From JACRLW01 sp050181465 (GTDB taxonomy: Bacteria; Planctomycetota; UBA1135; UBA2386): a stretch of DNA of 64,000 nt. The stretch spans positions 1 to 64,000 of the forward strand of contig JBFXDD010000002.1 of the NCBI GenBank assembly GCA_050181465.1, written 5' to 3'. The first letter of the stretch is position 1. Every line of letters begins with the position of its first letter. The notes beneath the pieces were generated by a model. That model saw only the letters and a program-made list of their open reading frames with translations, was not told the DNA's origin and ran no database searches. This document shows positions 25,353 through 36,700 of this stretch, in pieces. Position numbers and translations under genes: made by a program.

Positions 25353-27922
25353 CGCGGCCGAGTCGCGCTCGCCTTCGCGCGCTCGTCCTGTTGGAACTTC
25401 GGATCGCCGTCGGCCAGACGAATGGCGAGCGAGCGCAGCCAGCGGCGCAGAGAGTCTACCGAAGTCGCGGGGAGGTCGCGGGCGGGGACCAGATCGGCGA
25501 GGTTGGCGATCTGGTAGGGGTCGTCCGGTGTGCGGGCCAGCAGGTTCAAGAAGCCGGCGACCGCGCGATCGAAGTCGTCGCTCGCAAGGGCGACTGCCAC
25601 CTGCGCGCGCACCCCGAGTTCCTGGTTGAGGCGGCCGCTCGACCGAGCGGCGGCCTCGCGGAACAGGCCTGCCGCGAGATTTGCATCCACCTTTGCCTGC
25701 GCGGGGTCCTTCGCCAGGGTCTCGACCGCGCGGCGGAAATGGACGGTCGCACGCAACTCGGGCCGTCGCCACTCGCGCTCGGTCGTCAGCGGAAGGCCAT
25801 CGAGGCGATCGGCGCAAGTGAACGCCTCCTCGAAGTTGGCGCGATCCTTCCAGGCCAGCCCGAGCATGTAGACGGTGTTCCACGCATCGGGGCGCAACTC
25901 GGCCGCGCGCCGCAGCACCTCGATCGCGCGCTCGATCTCGCCGCGGCGACGGTAGGCGGTGCCGAGGTTGTGCAGCGTGCCGTGACGATCCGGACGCAGG
26001 CGATCGGATTCCTCGAGTGCGGCGATGCCCGGCTCGACGCGCCGCAACGCGATGAGTGCTGCACCGCGCATCGCGAGCGTGCGGGCCGTGGCGAAGCCGT
26101 AGTGGCCTTCCAGCCAATGCGACTCTTCGATCGCGCGCTCGAACAGGGCGAGGCTCTGCTCGGCGTCGCCGCGTTCGACCAAAGCGATCAGCCGCAGGTC
26201 ACGCGCGGGGAGGTAGCGCTCGGCGGCAGCCGACAGGTGGGCTTCGGCGCGCGCCGCGGCACCGCTGCGCTGACGATTGCGAAGCTCATGGAAGCCGGCG
26301 AGGAAGTGATCGACGTCGGTTGCGGGTGGGGTCGACGGTGCGAAGGCGGCACCGTCGGCGTCGGTCGAGGTGCCGAGCTCTGCGTAGTGACGACACAGCT
26401 CTCTGCTGAAGATGCCGGCATCGGCACGAGTCTCGATCGCACGCAGGTCGGCGTTCGCGGCCGTGCGATCGCCGCGGTCGAGGGCGAGCACCGCGCGCCA
26501 GAGGCGATGGGGGAGGTCGTCGGGCGCCAGGGTCAGATACTCGTCCAGCGCACCGAGCGCGCCGCCGGTCTCACTGAGTTCATGGACCAGCGGTGCGCCG
26601 GGCTGTCCGTCGATCGCGAGCAAGGCCGGCATCGTGCGAAGCAATTCGTTGCGGCGCTGTTCGCGCGTACGCTCCTGCTGCGCGCGCCAGAGCGGCCACA
26701 GCAGACCGAGGCTGAGTGCGAGGAGAAGCGACGTGAAGATCGCGGCTGCGCGCAGAGGTGAGCGACGGATCGAGCGAATGCCTCGCTGCAAGAGCCCGAG
26801 CGGGCGCGCGCTCGTCGGGCGATGATCGAGAAAGGCGTCGAGATCGTCGGCGAAGGCCGCGGCGCTCGTGTAGCGGTGCTGCGGCTGGTGTTCCATCCCG
26901 TGGCCGATGATCGACGCCAGGTCGATGGGCAAGTCGGGAGTCAGCGCGCGTGGTGGTCTCGGCGCGCTGTCGCGAACCTGAGCGAGCACGCTGAGCGCAT
27001 CGCCCGAGAACGGCGGTGATAGGGTCGCGAGGTGGTAGAGCGTCGCTGCGGCGCTGTAGACGTCGCCGCTCGGACCGCCGCGCGCATCGCCGCGCGCGAG
27101 TTCGGGAGGCATGTACCAAGGCGTGCCGAGCGTGGAGCCGTGGGCGGTGAGGGCGGGGTCGTCGACGTGCGCGGCGATACCGAAGTCGATCAACACCGCG
27201 CGGCCGTCATCGCACACCATGATGTTCGACGGCTTCACATCGCGATGTTGGATACCGTGGTCGTGAGCGGCGGCGAGGCCGCGGCACACGTCGCGCAGCC
27301 AATGGGCGATGAGGCGGTTCCACGAGCCCTCGGGTAGCATCGCCGCTGTTGACGTGCCCGAGTCGATCAGCGTCGCGCGGAGCCGTGCACTCGGTGCGCC
27401 GGACTCGACGGCGGCGCGCAGCAAGCGCTCGAGCGATGTGCCGCGCAAGCGTTCCATCACCAGGAACAGTGCGCCGTCGTCGGTGCCGCGATCGAAGATG
27501 CGGACTACGTTTGGATGGTCGAGTGCCGCGAGCGTGCGTGATTCGCGCAAGAAGCGCGCGCGGTCTTCGTCGTCGATGATGCCGAGGCTGTCGATCCGCT
27601 TCAGCGCGACTTCGCGATCGAGTTCGTGGTCGTGGGCGACGAACACCTCGCCCATCGCGCCGCGGCCCAGCCGTTCCTTCAGTTCGTAGCGACCGCCGAC
27701 ACGTCGACCTAGTGCGCGATCGGTGCTCGCCGCTGCCCGTGTGGCCGCCGCAAGGTTGGTGTCGAGACCGAGGATCGCCGCGACCTCCTCGCGGAGTTGC
27801 GGCGCACTCCCGCACAGCTCGTCGAGATCGACTTCGCGTCCTGCCGCGCGCTCCGACAGAGCTCGCTGCACGAGTTCGACGAGTCGATCTTCCGACTCGG
27901 GAGTGGCTTGGTCGGTGGCCAT
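25349..27922 (-). CDS. Transmembrane Ser/Thr protein kinase with TPR region
   Basis: This 857-residue Hanks-type kinase is organised as a soluble N-terminus, a kinase domain (residues 79-365) and one helix (about 392-411), followed by a 400-residue tetratricopeptide-like region outside. Key residues are present: GRGAMGEV loop, Lys108 in EVALKRI, catalytic HRDVKPSN (Asp228) and DFG (246-248), with APE as PPE. The start is MATDQATPES at 27922; the open frame further upstream is the antisense of repeat copy 2 and a spacer, not protein. It probably phosphorylates targets in response to an envelope signal. Its stop overlaps the secreted-protein start. Confidence 0.9.
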   Translation of the reverse strand: MATDQATPESEDRLVELVQRALSERAAGREVDLDELCGSAPQLREEVAAILGLDTNLAAATRAAASTDRALGRRVGGRYELKERLGRGAMGEVFVAHDHELDREVALKRIDSLGIIDDEDRARFLRESRTLAALDHPNVVRIFDRGTDDGALFLVMERLRGTSLERLLRAAVESGAPSARLRATLIDSGTSTAAMLPEGSWNRLIAHWLRDVCRGLAAAHDHGIQHRDVKPSNIMVCDDGRAVLIDFGIAAHVDDPALTAHGSTLGTPWYMPPELARGDARGGPSGDVYSAAATLYHLATLSPPFSGDALSVLAQVRDSAPRPPRALTPDLPIDLASIIGHGMEHQPQHRYTSAAAFADDLDAFLDHRPTSARPLGLLQRGIRSIRRSPLRAAAIFTSLLLALSLGLLWPLWRAQQERTREQRRNELLRTMPALLAIDGQPGAPLVHELSETGGALGALDEYLTLAPDDLPHRLWRAVLALDRGDRTAANADLRAIETRADAGIFSRELCRHYAELGTSTDADGAAFAPSTPPATDVDHFLAGFHELRNRQRSGAAARAEAHLSAAAERYLPARDLRLIALVERGDAEQSLALFERAIEESHWLEGHYGFATARTLAMRGAALIALRRVEPGIAALEESDRLRPDRHGTLHNLGTAYRRRGEIERAIEVLRRAAELRPDAWNTVYMLGLAWKDRANFEEAFTCADRLDGLPLTTEREWRRPELRATVHFRRAVETLAKDPAQAKVDANLAAGLFREAAARSSGRLNQELGVRAQVAVALASDDFDRAVAGFLNLLARTPDDPYQIANLADLVPARDLPATSVDSLRRWLRSLAIRLADGDPKFQQDERAKASATRPR

Positions 27923-28037
27923 GACCGGTCGTCGCAATGTAGCGTCTTGACCGCGTTGTCGGCCGATCTGGTCGGCATCGATGTCCGGAGCGGCTCTGCG
28001 CCGTGAACGCACGCGCCCTTTCGACGCCACGCTCCCG

Positions 28038-28217
28038 CCCGGACCAGACGTAAACTCCTGTGGCGCTCGCCGCATCGCGCGCGCGGCCGCGTCGCTACGA
28101 CGTCTCCGCCCCGGCAGAGTAGCTACGGCTACGACTCGGTCGCCGCCCGGCGCAGATCCTTGCTGGGCATCGACCAGCGGCGATCTCGCGACGACGTTCA
28201 CGAAGAATCCGGGCTAG
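28038..28217 (+). repeat. 180-bp structured intergenic repeat, copy 2 (full length, diverged)
   Basis: A 180 bp element begins with CCCGGACCAGACGTAAAC and ends with GTTCACGAAGAATCCGGGCTAG's CTAG at 28214-28217. The left arm is diverged; the right arm is well preserved. The middle stem is degraded on its right side, but the inner hairpin GTAGC(TACG)GCTAC at 28119-28132 is perfect and its loop forms a C(UACG)G, one of the very stable UNCG tetraloops. The CTAG provides the stop codon of the MinD/FlhG-like gene. It fills most of the spacer between that gene and the kinase. Confidence 0.85.
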
Positions 28218-29173
28218 ACGATGCTCTGGAACTCCGCGAATCGCGCTTCGATGGAATCGCCGTGGTTGCGCTCGCGAGGGCGCAGCGGGCCGACCCGTGC
28301 TGCGAGCTTGTCGCACACGGCACGGAGGCTCTCGACGGTGGGGCTGCCCGGCTCGGAAACGCAGAGCGGAGCCTGCCCCAGGCGGCGCTGCGTCACCAGC
28401 GGGTCGTCGGGGATCGCGCCCAGATCGATCAGTTCGAGACCGGTGTGGCGCGCCGCGACGTCGCGCAGCTTCGCGAAGGTCGCTGGGCCGTGCGCATCGT
28501 CGAGCACGCGGTTCACCACGATGCCGATGCGCCGCGCGGCGTTCAGCGATGCGAGGGTCTTGATGACCGCGTAGGCGTCGGTGAGGGCGGCGATCTCAGG
28601 CTGCGTGACGAGCACCAGGAAGTCGGCCGCGCAGCAGGTCAGGACGTTCTGCGGCGAGAGCCCGGCGCCGATGTCGAGCAACACCACGTCGTGAGCGGCG
28701 GCGCACTCGCCGAGAGCCTCGCCGAGGCGCTGCGTCTCGCTGTCGGTCAGACGTGCCATCGAGCGCACGCCGGCGCTGCCCGGCAACAAGCTCGGTCCGA
28801 AGGGTGTCGGCACCAAGACCTCGCGTGCGGCGGAGCGACGGCTGAGGACGTGCTGCAGGTTGAGCTCGGGTTTGACCCCGAGCAGCAGGTGGTCGCAGGC
28901 CAGTCCGAAGTCGCAGTCGACGATCAGCGTGCGCAGCGCGCGCTGGGCGAACAGCACGCCGAGACTGGTGGACAGGAACGACTTGCCGGTCCCGCCCTTG
29001 CCGCTCGCGATCGCGATCGTCGGAGCTTCGCGCACCGCATTCGGCGGGGGTGTCGCGCGTCCGCCGCCGAACAAGCGCTCGAACACGCCTTGACCCTTCG
29101 GTCCCAGGCCACCGCGAGGGGCTCCTGGTCGTGCCGATGCCTGGCTCGAGCCATTGGGATAACGCCTCAACAC
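28214..29173 (-). CDS. MinD/FlhG-like ParA-family ATPase
   Basis: This 319-residue P-loop ATPase has the deviant Walker A GKGGTGKSFLSTSLG at about residues 49-63, LIVDCDFGLACDHLLLG as the A' motif and DVVLLDIGAGLSPQ as Walker B. These features fit FlhG/MinD proteins that position flagella or cell-division complexes. Neither flhF nor min genes are near, so the role is unresolved. A strong AGGGAGGAG precedes GTG 29173 by 2 nt; a longer in-frame start at 29359 or 29215 lacks such support. It terminates in the repeat copy 2 CTAG. Confidence 0.85.
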   Translation of the reverse strand: MLRRYPNGSSQASARPGAPRGGLGPKGQGVFERLFGGGRATPPPNAVREAPTIAIASGKGGTGKSFLSTSLGVLFAQRALRTLIVDCDFGLACDHLLLGVKPELNLQHVLSRRSAAREVLVPTPFGPSLLPGSAGVRSMARLTDSETQRLGEALGECAAAHDVVLLDIGAGLSPQNVLTCCAADFLVLVTQPEIAALTDAYAVIKTLASLNAARRIGIVVNRVLDDAHGPATFAKLRDVAARHTGLELIDLGAIPDDPLVTQRRLGQAPLCVSEPGSPTVESLRAVCDKLAARVGPLRPRERNHGDSIEARFAEFQSIV

Positions 29174-29183
29174 GACTCCTCCC
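29174..29183 (-). promoter_or_regulatory. Shine-Dalgarno deciding the 29173 GTG start
   Basis: Minus-strand AGGGAGGAGTC immediately precedes the GTG at 29173; GGAGG lies 4 nt from the start. No comparable motif lies before the upstream candidates at 29215 or 29359. Confidence 0.55.
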
Positions 29184-29359
29184 TGGTCTGGGGGAGCCGT
29201 GGCTCTTCGGCGCATCGGCCGAACCACGAAACCGCCGCTTGCATCGTGCCTCCCGAAAGGGGTTTGCCGCGGATCTGACCATCCGCAGCGACCGCCAGAG
29301 CATCGCACGAAGAGGGCGGTCGGTGCAAGGCCCATCGAGAGCGATGGGCCCGCTCCCAC

Positions 29360-30475
29360 TCACTGCCCGAAGATGGTCACCAGACCGTAGCGAAGGCCGA
29401 CGGTGCCATTCGTCGCCAGTTCGTTCCCGAGCCCGCCTTGCGAAGGTGCGGCATAGATTCGGGTGATGTCACGAACACTGGTCGGCGTGATGCTGAAGGA
29501 ACTCGCGTTCGACAGACCGACTCCACCCGGCAAGCCGGCGTCGAGGAAGGCGAACTGCGCCAGGATGTCGAGGCCGGGACCATCGCGGAGATCCCCGAAG
29601 GTCAGCGTGCTGTCCCATTGACCCGTCGCGCTGGTCATGCTCTGCGCGCTGGCGACCGGAAGGAACTCGAGATTGGAGCAGAAGCCGGGCAACAGAATCT
29701 GTTGTGCGCCGAAGCCGATGAGCTGGACCGCGATGGAACTGGCGGCGGCGTTGTCGAGCCGGTTGCGCCAAGCACCCGTCGTCATGCTCAGCGAACGCGC
29801 GCCGATGGTCGCTGCGTTCGACTGGCCGGTCGCTGCGCAGCCCGCGCCGAGCAGGCCGTTGTTGACCGAGTTGGAACGCGAGACGGCATCCATGGCGGCG
29901 TTGGCCGACCCGGAGCCGTTGGTGAACCGCAGTTCCCAGCACAGGTTGCCGGTAGGACTCGCGTAGACATAGGGGGTCGTCAGCGGGAGGCTCCAGCCGA
30001 TCGGGTTGGGCAGGCTGCTGTTACTGAGCCCGGGCAGGCTGACCGTCGTGTAAGCGAGCCCGACCTGCGGCGAAGGACCGAGGTTCGTGGCGAAGTCTGT
30101 GGTCGCCGTCAAGGCCGAGATCGTGGTCGTTCCGAGCGTGATCTGCGCGTCGATCGATCGGCCGGCGATGCTGGAGGAGAGGCCGCCATCCTTGCGGAAG
30201 TTGAGCGAGGTGATCACCGCGATCGGCGATCCAAAAGCCACCGCGAGATCCGGGGCGTCGTGGATCTGCTGGTAGGTTGCCGATAGCGACCACCACGGGA
30301 TGGTGTTGTTGGTGTTGCCTTCCGCGTTCGCGTACTCCGAGGGCGAAGTATGGAAGGTTTGCGCGAGGAGGCCGCCCGAGAGGGTGAGCGCGCCAAGAAG
30401 GGAGCTGAGCTTGGAGGTCTTGGAACGAACTTGGGAGAACGTCGAAGCCGGAGAATCGAGCTTCGAACGGCCCAA
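29360..30475 (-). CDS. Secreted protein with shared C-terminal domain
   Basis: This 371-residue protein begins at TTG 30475 (LGRSKLDSPAS), with a hydrophobic signal near residues 24-39 ending in LLAQTF. The mature part is rich in Ser, Thr, Ala and Gly, as in other exported planctomycete proteins. A segment near its C-terminus, LLPGFCSNLEFLPVASAQ through LDILAQFAFLDAGLPGG and GVGLSNA, matches the ends of the 60562 and 53852 proteins. About 45 residues follow the shared block. No enzymatic motif is visible. The gene is preceded by repeat copy 3. Start choice rests on the signal peptide because no other start codon lies before it. Confidence 0.72.
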   Translation of the reverse strand: MGRSKLDSPASTFSQVRSKTSKLSSLLGALTLSGGLLAQTFHTSPSEYANAEGNTNNTIPWWSLSATYQQIHDAPDLAVAFGSPIAVITSLNFRKDGGLSSSIAGRSIDAQITLGTTTISALTATTDFATNLGPSPQVGLAYTTVSLPGLSNSSLPNPIGWSLPLTTPYVYASPTGNLCWELRFTNGSGSANAAMDAVSRSNSVNNGLLGAGCAATGQSNAATIGARSLSMTTGAWRNRLDNAAASSIAVQLIGFGAQQILLPGFCSNLEFLPVASAQSMTSATGQWDSTLTFGDLRDGPGLDILAQFAFLDAGLPGGVGLSNASSFSITPTSVRDITRIYAAPSQGGLGNELATNGTVGLRYGLVTIFGQ

Positions 30476-30568
30476 TTCTTACCGAGGCGAGTCGTCCCGA
30501 GCTGGTTCCGCCGAGCCCGGGCTTGTCTGATTTCGGTCACGACGCTGGGTGCATCGGCCTCCGCCTCG

Positions 30569-30748
30569 CCGGGACGGCTCGTGAACGCCTGCCGCGATCG
30601 CCGCAAGTCGCGCCCGGCGGCGTCGCTACGACGGCTCCTCCCTGGCAGCGTAGCCACAGCCACGCTTCGGTCGTCGACCGTCGTAGCTCCTTCCTGGGCA
30701 TCGACCTGCGTCGATCTCGCGACGACGTTCACGCATAGTCCTGGCTAG
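30569..30748 (+). repeat. 180-bp structured intergenic repeat, copy 3 (full length)
   Basis: A 180 bp element runs from CCGGGACGGCTCGTGAACG to a CTAG at 30745-30748. The middle stem GCTACGACGG (30625-30634) pairs perfectly with CCGTCGTAGC (30678-30687). The inner hairpin GCGTAGC(CACA)GCCACGC at 30648-30665 has one A-C mismatch. The CTAG is the stop codon of the giant gene on the minus strand. Outer arms pair over about 40 bp. Confidence 0.9.
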
Positions 30749-33700
30749 CGCAGGATCGCGTCCGCATCCCGGCGCGCCGCATCCGGGTCCTGGAGATCGC
30801 TCCGACGGAGCATCGCATCGAGCACCTCGCGGGCTGCTTCGCGCTGCCCTTGTTCGACGAGAAGCCGGGCCAGGGCCAGGCTGCCGCCGTGGTCGTCCGG
30901 GCGCGCGCGAACGACCTGCCGCCACTGCGTGATCGCCTCGGTGGGACGGCGGAGCGCCTGCAGTTCCTCGGCGAGTCGGCGGTGGCCGTCGGCTTCGTGC
31001 GGGGTGTGCTCCACGAGTTCGCTGAGTGCCCGGTCCGCGTTCGTCGGCTGTTTGTCGGCACGCCAGCGCCGAGCGAGGTCGAGCAGGAGGTCGGAATTGC
31101 CGGGGATTGCCGTGGCCGCCGCGAGGCTCGCGGCCAGTGCGGCCTTGGCATTGCCGAGCCGATCGAGCGCCTTGATGAGACCGTCATGGCCGCGGCGGTC
31201 GTTGCCCGACGTCGCGATCGCGATGCGGTACTGCTCCGCCGCCGCCGCGAAGTCACCGTCATCCTCGAACAGCGAGGCGAGCGCGAGCCGAAGCAGCGGG
31301 ACGTCATAGCCGTCGCTCGCCGTGCGCGCGTCCCAGCGAGCGCGCCACTCCGCCGGCTCGCCGCCGGCTGCGAGTGCGGCGCCCAGGTCGTGGCGGATGC
31401 TCTCCTGATCGCGCTGTTGGTCGGCTTGGGCAAAGGCGGCCAGGAAGGCATCGATCGCAGCCTCGTGACGTCCGAGTTGCCCCAGCAGTCCGCCGTGCGC
31501 TCGGTAGTACTCCCGCAACAGCGAATCGGGACCGACCACCGTGCGCGCGCGAGTCGCCACAGCGGAACCGACGAGGTCCGCCGCCTCGGCGAGCAGACCG
31601 CCGCTCGCCGCCGCGGAACCCAAGTCGAACTCGACGTTCGCATCTCGCCGGTTCGGATCGACGAAACGCTCGATCGCACTCTTCAGTGCCGCGCGCGCCT
31701 CCTCGGCCTTGCTGGACTGCCCAAGGGCCCGGATCCACATGCCGTGATGACGCAGCACCTGCGGCGCGATACCGACCAGCACCTTCGCGTGCGGGACGGC
31801 AGCCGCGAACTCACTCGCTTCCAGGAGCCACTCGGTCAAGAGCGCGCGGCCCTCCATCGCCAGCTTGTCGCGAGCGGCGAGTCCCGCCAGGGCATCGATC
31901 GCAGGTCGTACGGCGCCGAAGCGATCGCGCAGCGCACGTGCCGCGTACTCGACGACTGCGGGCTCCTCGCCGTGGAGTTCGATCACCTTGGCGGCGACCG
32001 TGCGGAACTCGTCTTCGAGTTCGAACCAGTAGTAGCTGCTGCCGCGAGACCAGATGCTGCTGTAGTCGTTACCGACCGAAGCGAGTTCGTCTTCCAGTTC
32101 ACGCAGAACCAGTGCGCGAATGTCGGCGCGCAGCTTGCCGCCCACCTTCAACTTGTGGCGCAGTTCCGCGATGCGTCCCTCGAAAGCGCTCCATTGTCCT
32201 CGGCCGAGTCGGCGATCCCGCGCGCCGTTGCGAAGTGCGCGTTCCACCAACATCGTGAGCGCAGGCTCTTTGGCATCGAGTTGGATGAGGGTGTCGACGA
32301 CCGCCGTGGTCAGATCGTTCGCATCCTCGGCGACCACCGCCTCCAACGTCGCGAGGTGTTCGCTCGCGAACGCGAGGAGCGCTCGACTCGCCGCGGTTCG
32401 CCCGCTGTGGCCTGCGCCGTGCATGTTTGCCGCGTGCAGATCGCACAGGCGCCGAACCCGTGACTCGAGGCCGGAGGTCGGCAACGAGAGATCGACGACC
32501 CGCGCGCGCAGCCTCTGCTCGGCGCGCTGATACTGGGCATCCCCCTCGCCGAGCGAGGTCGCGCCGCCGACGCGCACAGCTTCCGCGTAGAGCTGATCCA
32601 GGGTCGTCGCGAAGAACTCGCGTTCACTCGCAGTGCTTGCACGCTTCTGCCAGTCGGCGACTTCACGTTCCGCCACCAGGAAGCGCCGGGTCTGCCGCCG
32701 GTAGTCGACGATCGTGCCGACGTACTGCCGTGCTCGCGCCGGCAGCGCGCGCTCGCGGTCACCGGCGGCGGCTTCGCAGGCACGTACCAGCGTCTCGGCA
32801 GCGCCCTCGAGGTCGCCGTCTGCCGCCTGGCATCGAGCGTGGGCGTGGGCGATCGCGAGCTGCTCGCTGCTGCCGGCGACGCTGCGGTCGAGGAGGGTGC
32901 GGACGATACGGAGTCGCAGTGCGCGCTCGTTCGTCGTCGGCAGAGCGTCCAGCTCCGCGCACAGGTTCGCGAGTTGGACCGCCTCGCCGTCCTCGAACGG
33001 GCCGTCGATGATCTTGGCCATCTCCCGCAAGGACTCTTCGACTTGCCGGCGCGCGCTCTCGCTGCCGATCGGCAAGCGCGTCGCGCGCGCGGCAACCAAG
33101 TAGAGTGCGAAGTGCAGCGCGCGGCGGTCGACTTCAGAGTCGACGACGGCGCGATGCGATCGCAGTTCGTTCGCCAGCGCATCGAGTGCGGCTTCCTCGT
33201 GAACTTGCGTGAGCAACTCGCGGAGTCCGCGGAGGATCTCGTACCGGCCGCCGTCACTCTGCCCGAGCACGCCCTCGGCCACCGCGGCAAGGACGCGGTG
33301 GTCCTTCGTCGCCAGCCACAGCTCTTGCACGGCACGGGTAGCCCAGCGTTGATTCTGGCCCTTTCTTACGATCGCGCGCGCCGCGTCGAGCACCAGCGGA
33401 TCGATCCGCTCCCCGGCCGCCGAACGGATGCGAGCGGCCTCTGCGCTGAGCAGCGCGTGGAGTCCCCAGATGTCGAGCGCAGCATAGCGTTCGCGATTGG
33501 CGGCGGCGGCACCGGCGGTGTCGCCGAGGGCCAGGCGCCAACCGAAGACGGTTCGCCAGTCGTCGTTCGAGAGGCCCACGGCCGCAGCGAGTTCCGTGTA
33601 GTCGGCGTTCGCGCGGGCGAAGTCACCGGCGCCCGCTGCGATCCAAGCGCGGAGCTGTCGCAGATGCTCCAGCAGTTCGCCGCTCGCGTTCAGCCACGTC

Positions 33701-36700
33701 TCCACGCGCCCGCGAAGGTGATCGGTTCGATCGAGCGCGACCAGGAATCGCGCGAGGTCGCCGCGCCAGTCGGTATGACCGACCGGAGGTTGTCCCACGA
33801 AGCCGTCGAAGTCGGTGATCAGCCGATCCACGAAATCCGGCGTCGCACCGCGTCGCACACCCAGCCAGGCGAGGGCGAGTCCCGCGCGTTCGCCTTGGCG
33901 GTCGGCAAAGTGACGCGCAGCGGTGTTCGCGTTCGCCGCCGCTTCGCTCGAAGCGATCCAGGCCAGCAGCGCATCGCGGGTCGCCGTCGGTGCGTCACCG
34001 CTCTGTGCGGCCAGGCACAGCGACTCGAGTTCGAGTACGCGGCGCACATCCTTGGGCCGATCGCGCGCGACCTCTCCGAAGCGGTCGGCGACTGCACGCA
34101 GTGCGATCGGCTTCGCGATCGCTTCGCGGCGGCGGCGCTCCGCACGGGCGAGTTTCTCGAGTTCCTCGATGGGTGGGAGGGCGGCGCGCACGCGAGCGGC
34201 GACCAGGGCGAACGCGGTCTCGGCTGCGAAGCCCGCAAGTTCCGCGGCGCTGCGCCGAGGCTGGACCTCGCCGTCCGTCTGCAAGACGAGGAGCCGGAAG
34301 ACTTCGGTCTCCAACTCCGGGGTGAAGGGGCGTGCGGTCAGCCTCGCGACGAGTTGCGCGCTGAGGGTGAGCACGGTGTCTCGATCACGGGGATCGGCGA
34401 CGCGCGCGCGAAGGACGTCGATCGCCGCTGCGGCGTCGTTGCGGGCATCGCACAGCTCGAGCAGGCGTTGTGCGAGTTGGCCGCGCTCGAATCGCTCGAC
34501 GGTGGCGGCGATCCGCGCCTCCAGGTTCACGCGACGGGTGCGCCATTGGCTGTCGTCGAACACGGTCGCATCCACCAGTCGGAGGATCGAATCGAGTGCG
34601 ACGAAGCTCATGGTGGCGACCGCATCGCGATCGTCGAGTCGTCGGCTGAGTTCGGCGCGAAGGGTGCGAGACCGGTCCAGTACGGCGATGCGATCGTTCG
34701 TGAACAACGTCATCGCGATCGACCAGCCGGCATCGCTGGTCACTAGGTTTCGGAGGAAGCGGTCGAGGCGCTCGTGATCGTCGCGCAGCACGCGCCAGCG
34801 GTGGACACCGCGGGTCTGGCCGGTCAAGAAGTCGGCAACCGCGCGAGCCGGTGCCGTGCCGCGAACGGAGTCTGCCATCGTGCGCGAGGCATCGATGATC
34901 GCATCCACTTCTTGCAGTACGGTCTCCAGTCCGTCGCGGTATAGGAGCGCAGTCCAACGCGCGACGAAGGGGGTCGTGGAGCGAGTGCCGGCGGCGATCC
35001 AACGCTGCGCTACCGCGGCGGAGTTCTCCATCTCGCGTTCGCGCCAGTGAAGGTCCAGCAACTGCTGGAAGACCTGCTCACGCTCGGGCTGAGTCCATTG
35101 CCCTTCGGCGGTGAGCATCGACTCGAACTCGGCGGCGGCCGCCTTGCGGTCGCCCTCATCCGCGAGAATGCTCGCGAGATCGAAGCGCGTCGCCAGGTCC
35201 CAGGGGAAGCGCTTCGCCGTCTCTCTGCGCATCGCTCGCGAAGTCTCCTCGTCGCCCATCGCAGCGACGAGGATGGCTTCTTCGCGACGCCAGCGCAGCT
35301 CCGCCAGCGGCGCCAGCTCGGCGGTGAGGAACACCGTATCGAGCGCACGTAGACGACGATGGAGCGCCAAGCGCTCGTAGGGGGCGAAGTCGCCGCGGAT
35401 GTAGCGTTCCAGTGCACGCAGGGCGAGGCCGCGCTCGGCGCTTGCGGGCAACACGGCGAGTGCTTCGATCGCGGAACGAAGCTGGGCGAGGAGCGTGGCG
35501 AGCGAACCGACTCGGGAGGTATGGATTCTCTCGATCGACGGCATCGCCGGATGCGTGCCCATCGTCGCCTTTGCCGCCGCGAGCCAGCGCTCGGCCAGAG
35601 AGTGGTTGCTGCGGTCGAGGGCGTGCGCAAACAGCGCGAGCTGTTGCGTGAGGCTGGCTTTGCCGCGATACGCAGCGTCGCGCGCCTCGTTTGCCTTGGG
35701 GTCGGTGGCGTCGAGCAGCAGTGCCGAGGCGGCGCGCGAGCGCAGTCCGGCGATCGTACGTTCGCTCTCACCGCGATCCAGGCGACGCGGTGCTGCGGTG
35801 TGGATCGTGGTCACGTTGCCGTCTTCGTCGCGGGTCTCGACTCGCGTCGGTACGGCGATGCCGTCCAGCATGGCGACTGCGGTGACTCGCGAGGAACTCT
35901 GCGGGGTTGCTCCCAGCGAAGTGGTCCATTCCATGACCAGGCGGCGGCTCTGGTCGATCACCAGCTCAGTACGATAGTCGCCGACGCCGTCGTGGAGCAC
36001 CCGCAACACGACGAGGTTGCCGTCGCTTCGCACCCGTTCGATCCGATGGCCGTGCCACTGTGCCAAAGCGTCGACTCCAGTGCTCCACAGCCCGGGTGGG
36101 ACGAACTCGTCGAACTCGCGTTCGGCGGCGTCGCGCTCGCGGCCGAGCAACGTCACGAGGTCCACGACGCCACGGCGACCGGCGAGCAGCCAGTCGAGTC
36201 GGTCGGCGGAGGAGTCTTCGTCGCGCTGGAACCAGGCGCCACGGTGCCAGTGCACGGTTGTCCGCTGAAACGAGGTGAGGCGTGAGGTCTTTGCGTGCTG
36301 CTGGCGTGTCTCCAAGACCAGCTCCACGCCGTCGAGTGAGCGTAGATCCGCGCGGCGGTCGAGGCTCGCGAGCAACGCGAGGTCGTCGCGCGACGCGATC
36401 GGCTCGCGCGGCGGCGTCTCCTGGGCGACGAACTCACCCAGGCCCGGGACGCCCAGCGTGTGCAGCGGCAAGCTGACGGTGCTGGCGCGAAAGCGGGAGC
36501 CGGCGGCCTCGATCGAAGAATCCGCTGCTTGGTGGAAGTAACCGAGACGATCGACGCGACGGGCATTCAGGTAGATGCCCTCCCGCGAGGCTCCGGCCGC
36601 CCTCGACTTGCCGAGGTGCTCTTCCTCTGCGGGGATATCGACCAACTCGCGGTCGCCGCCGATCTCGAACGAGTCGAACCCTTCGGGCGTGGCCTCGAGA

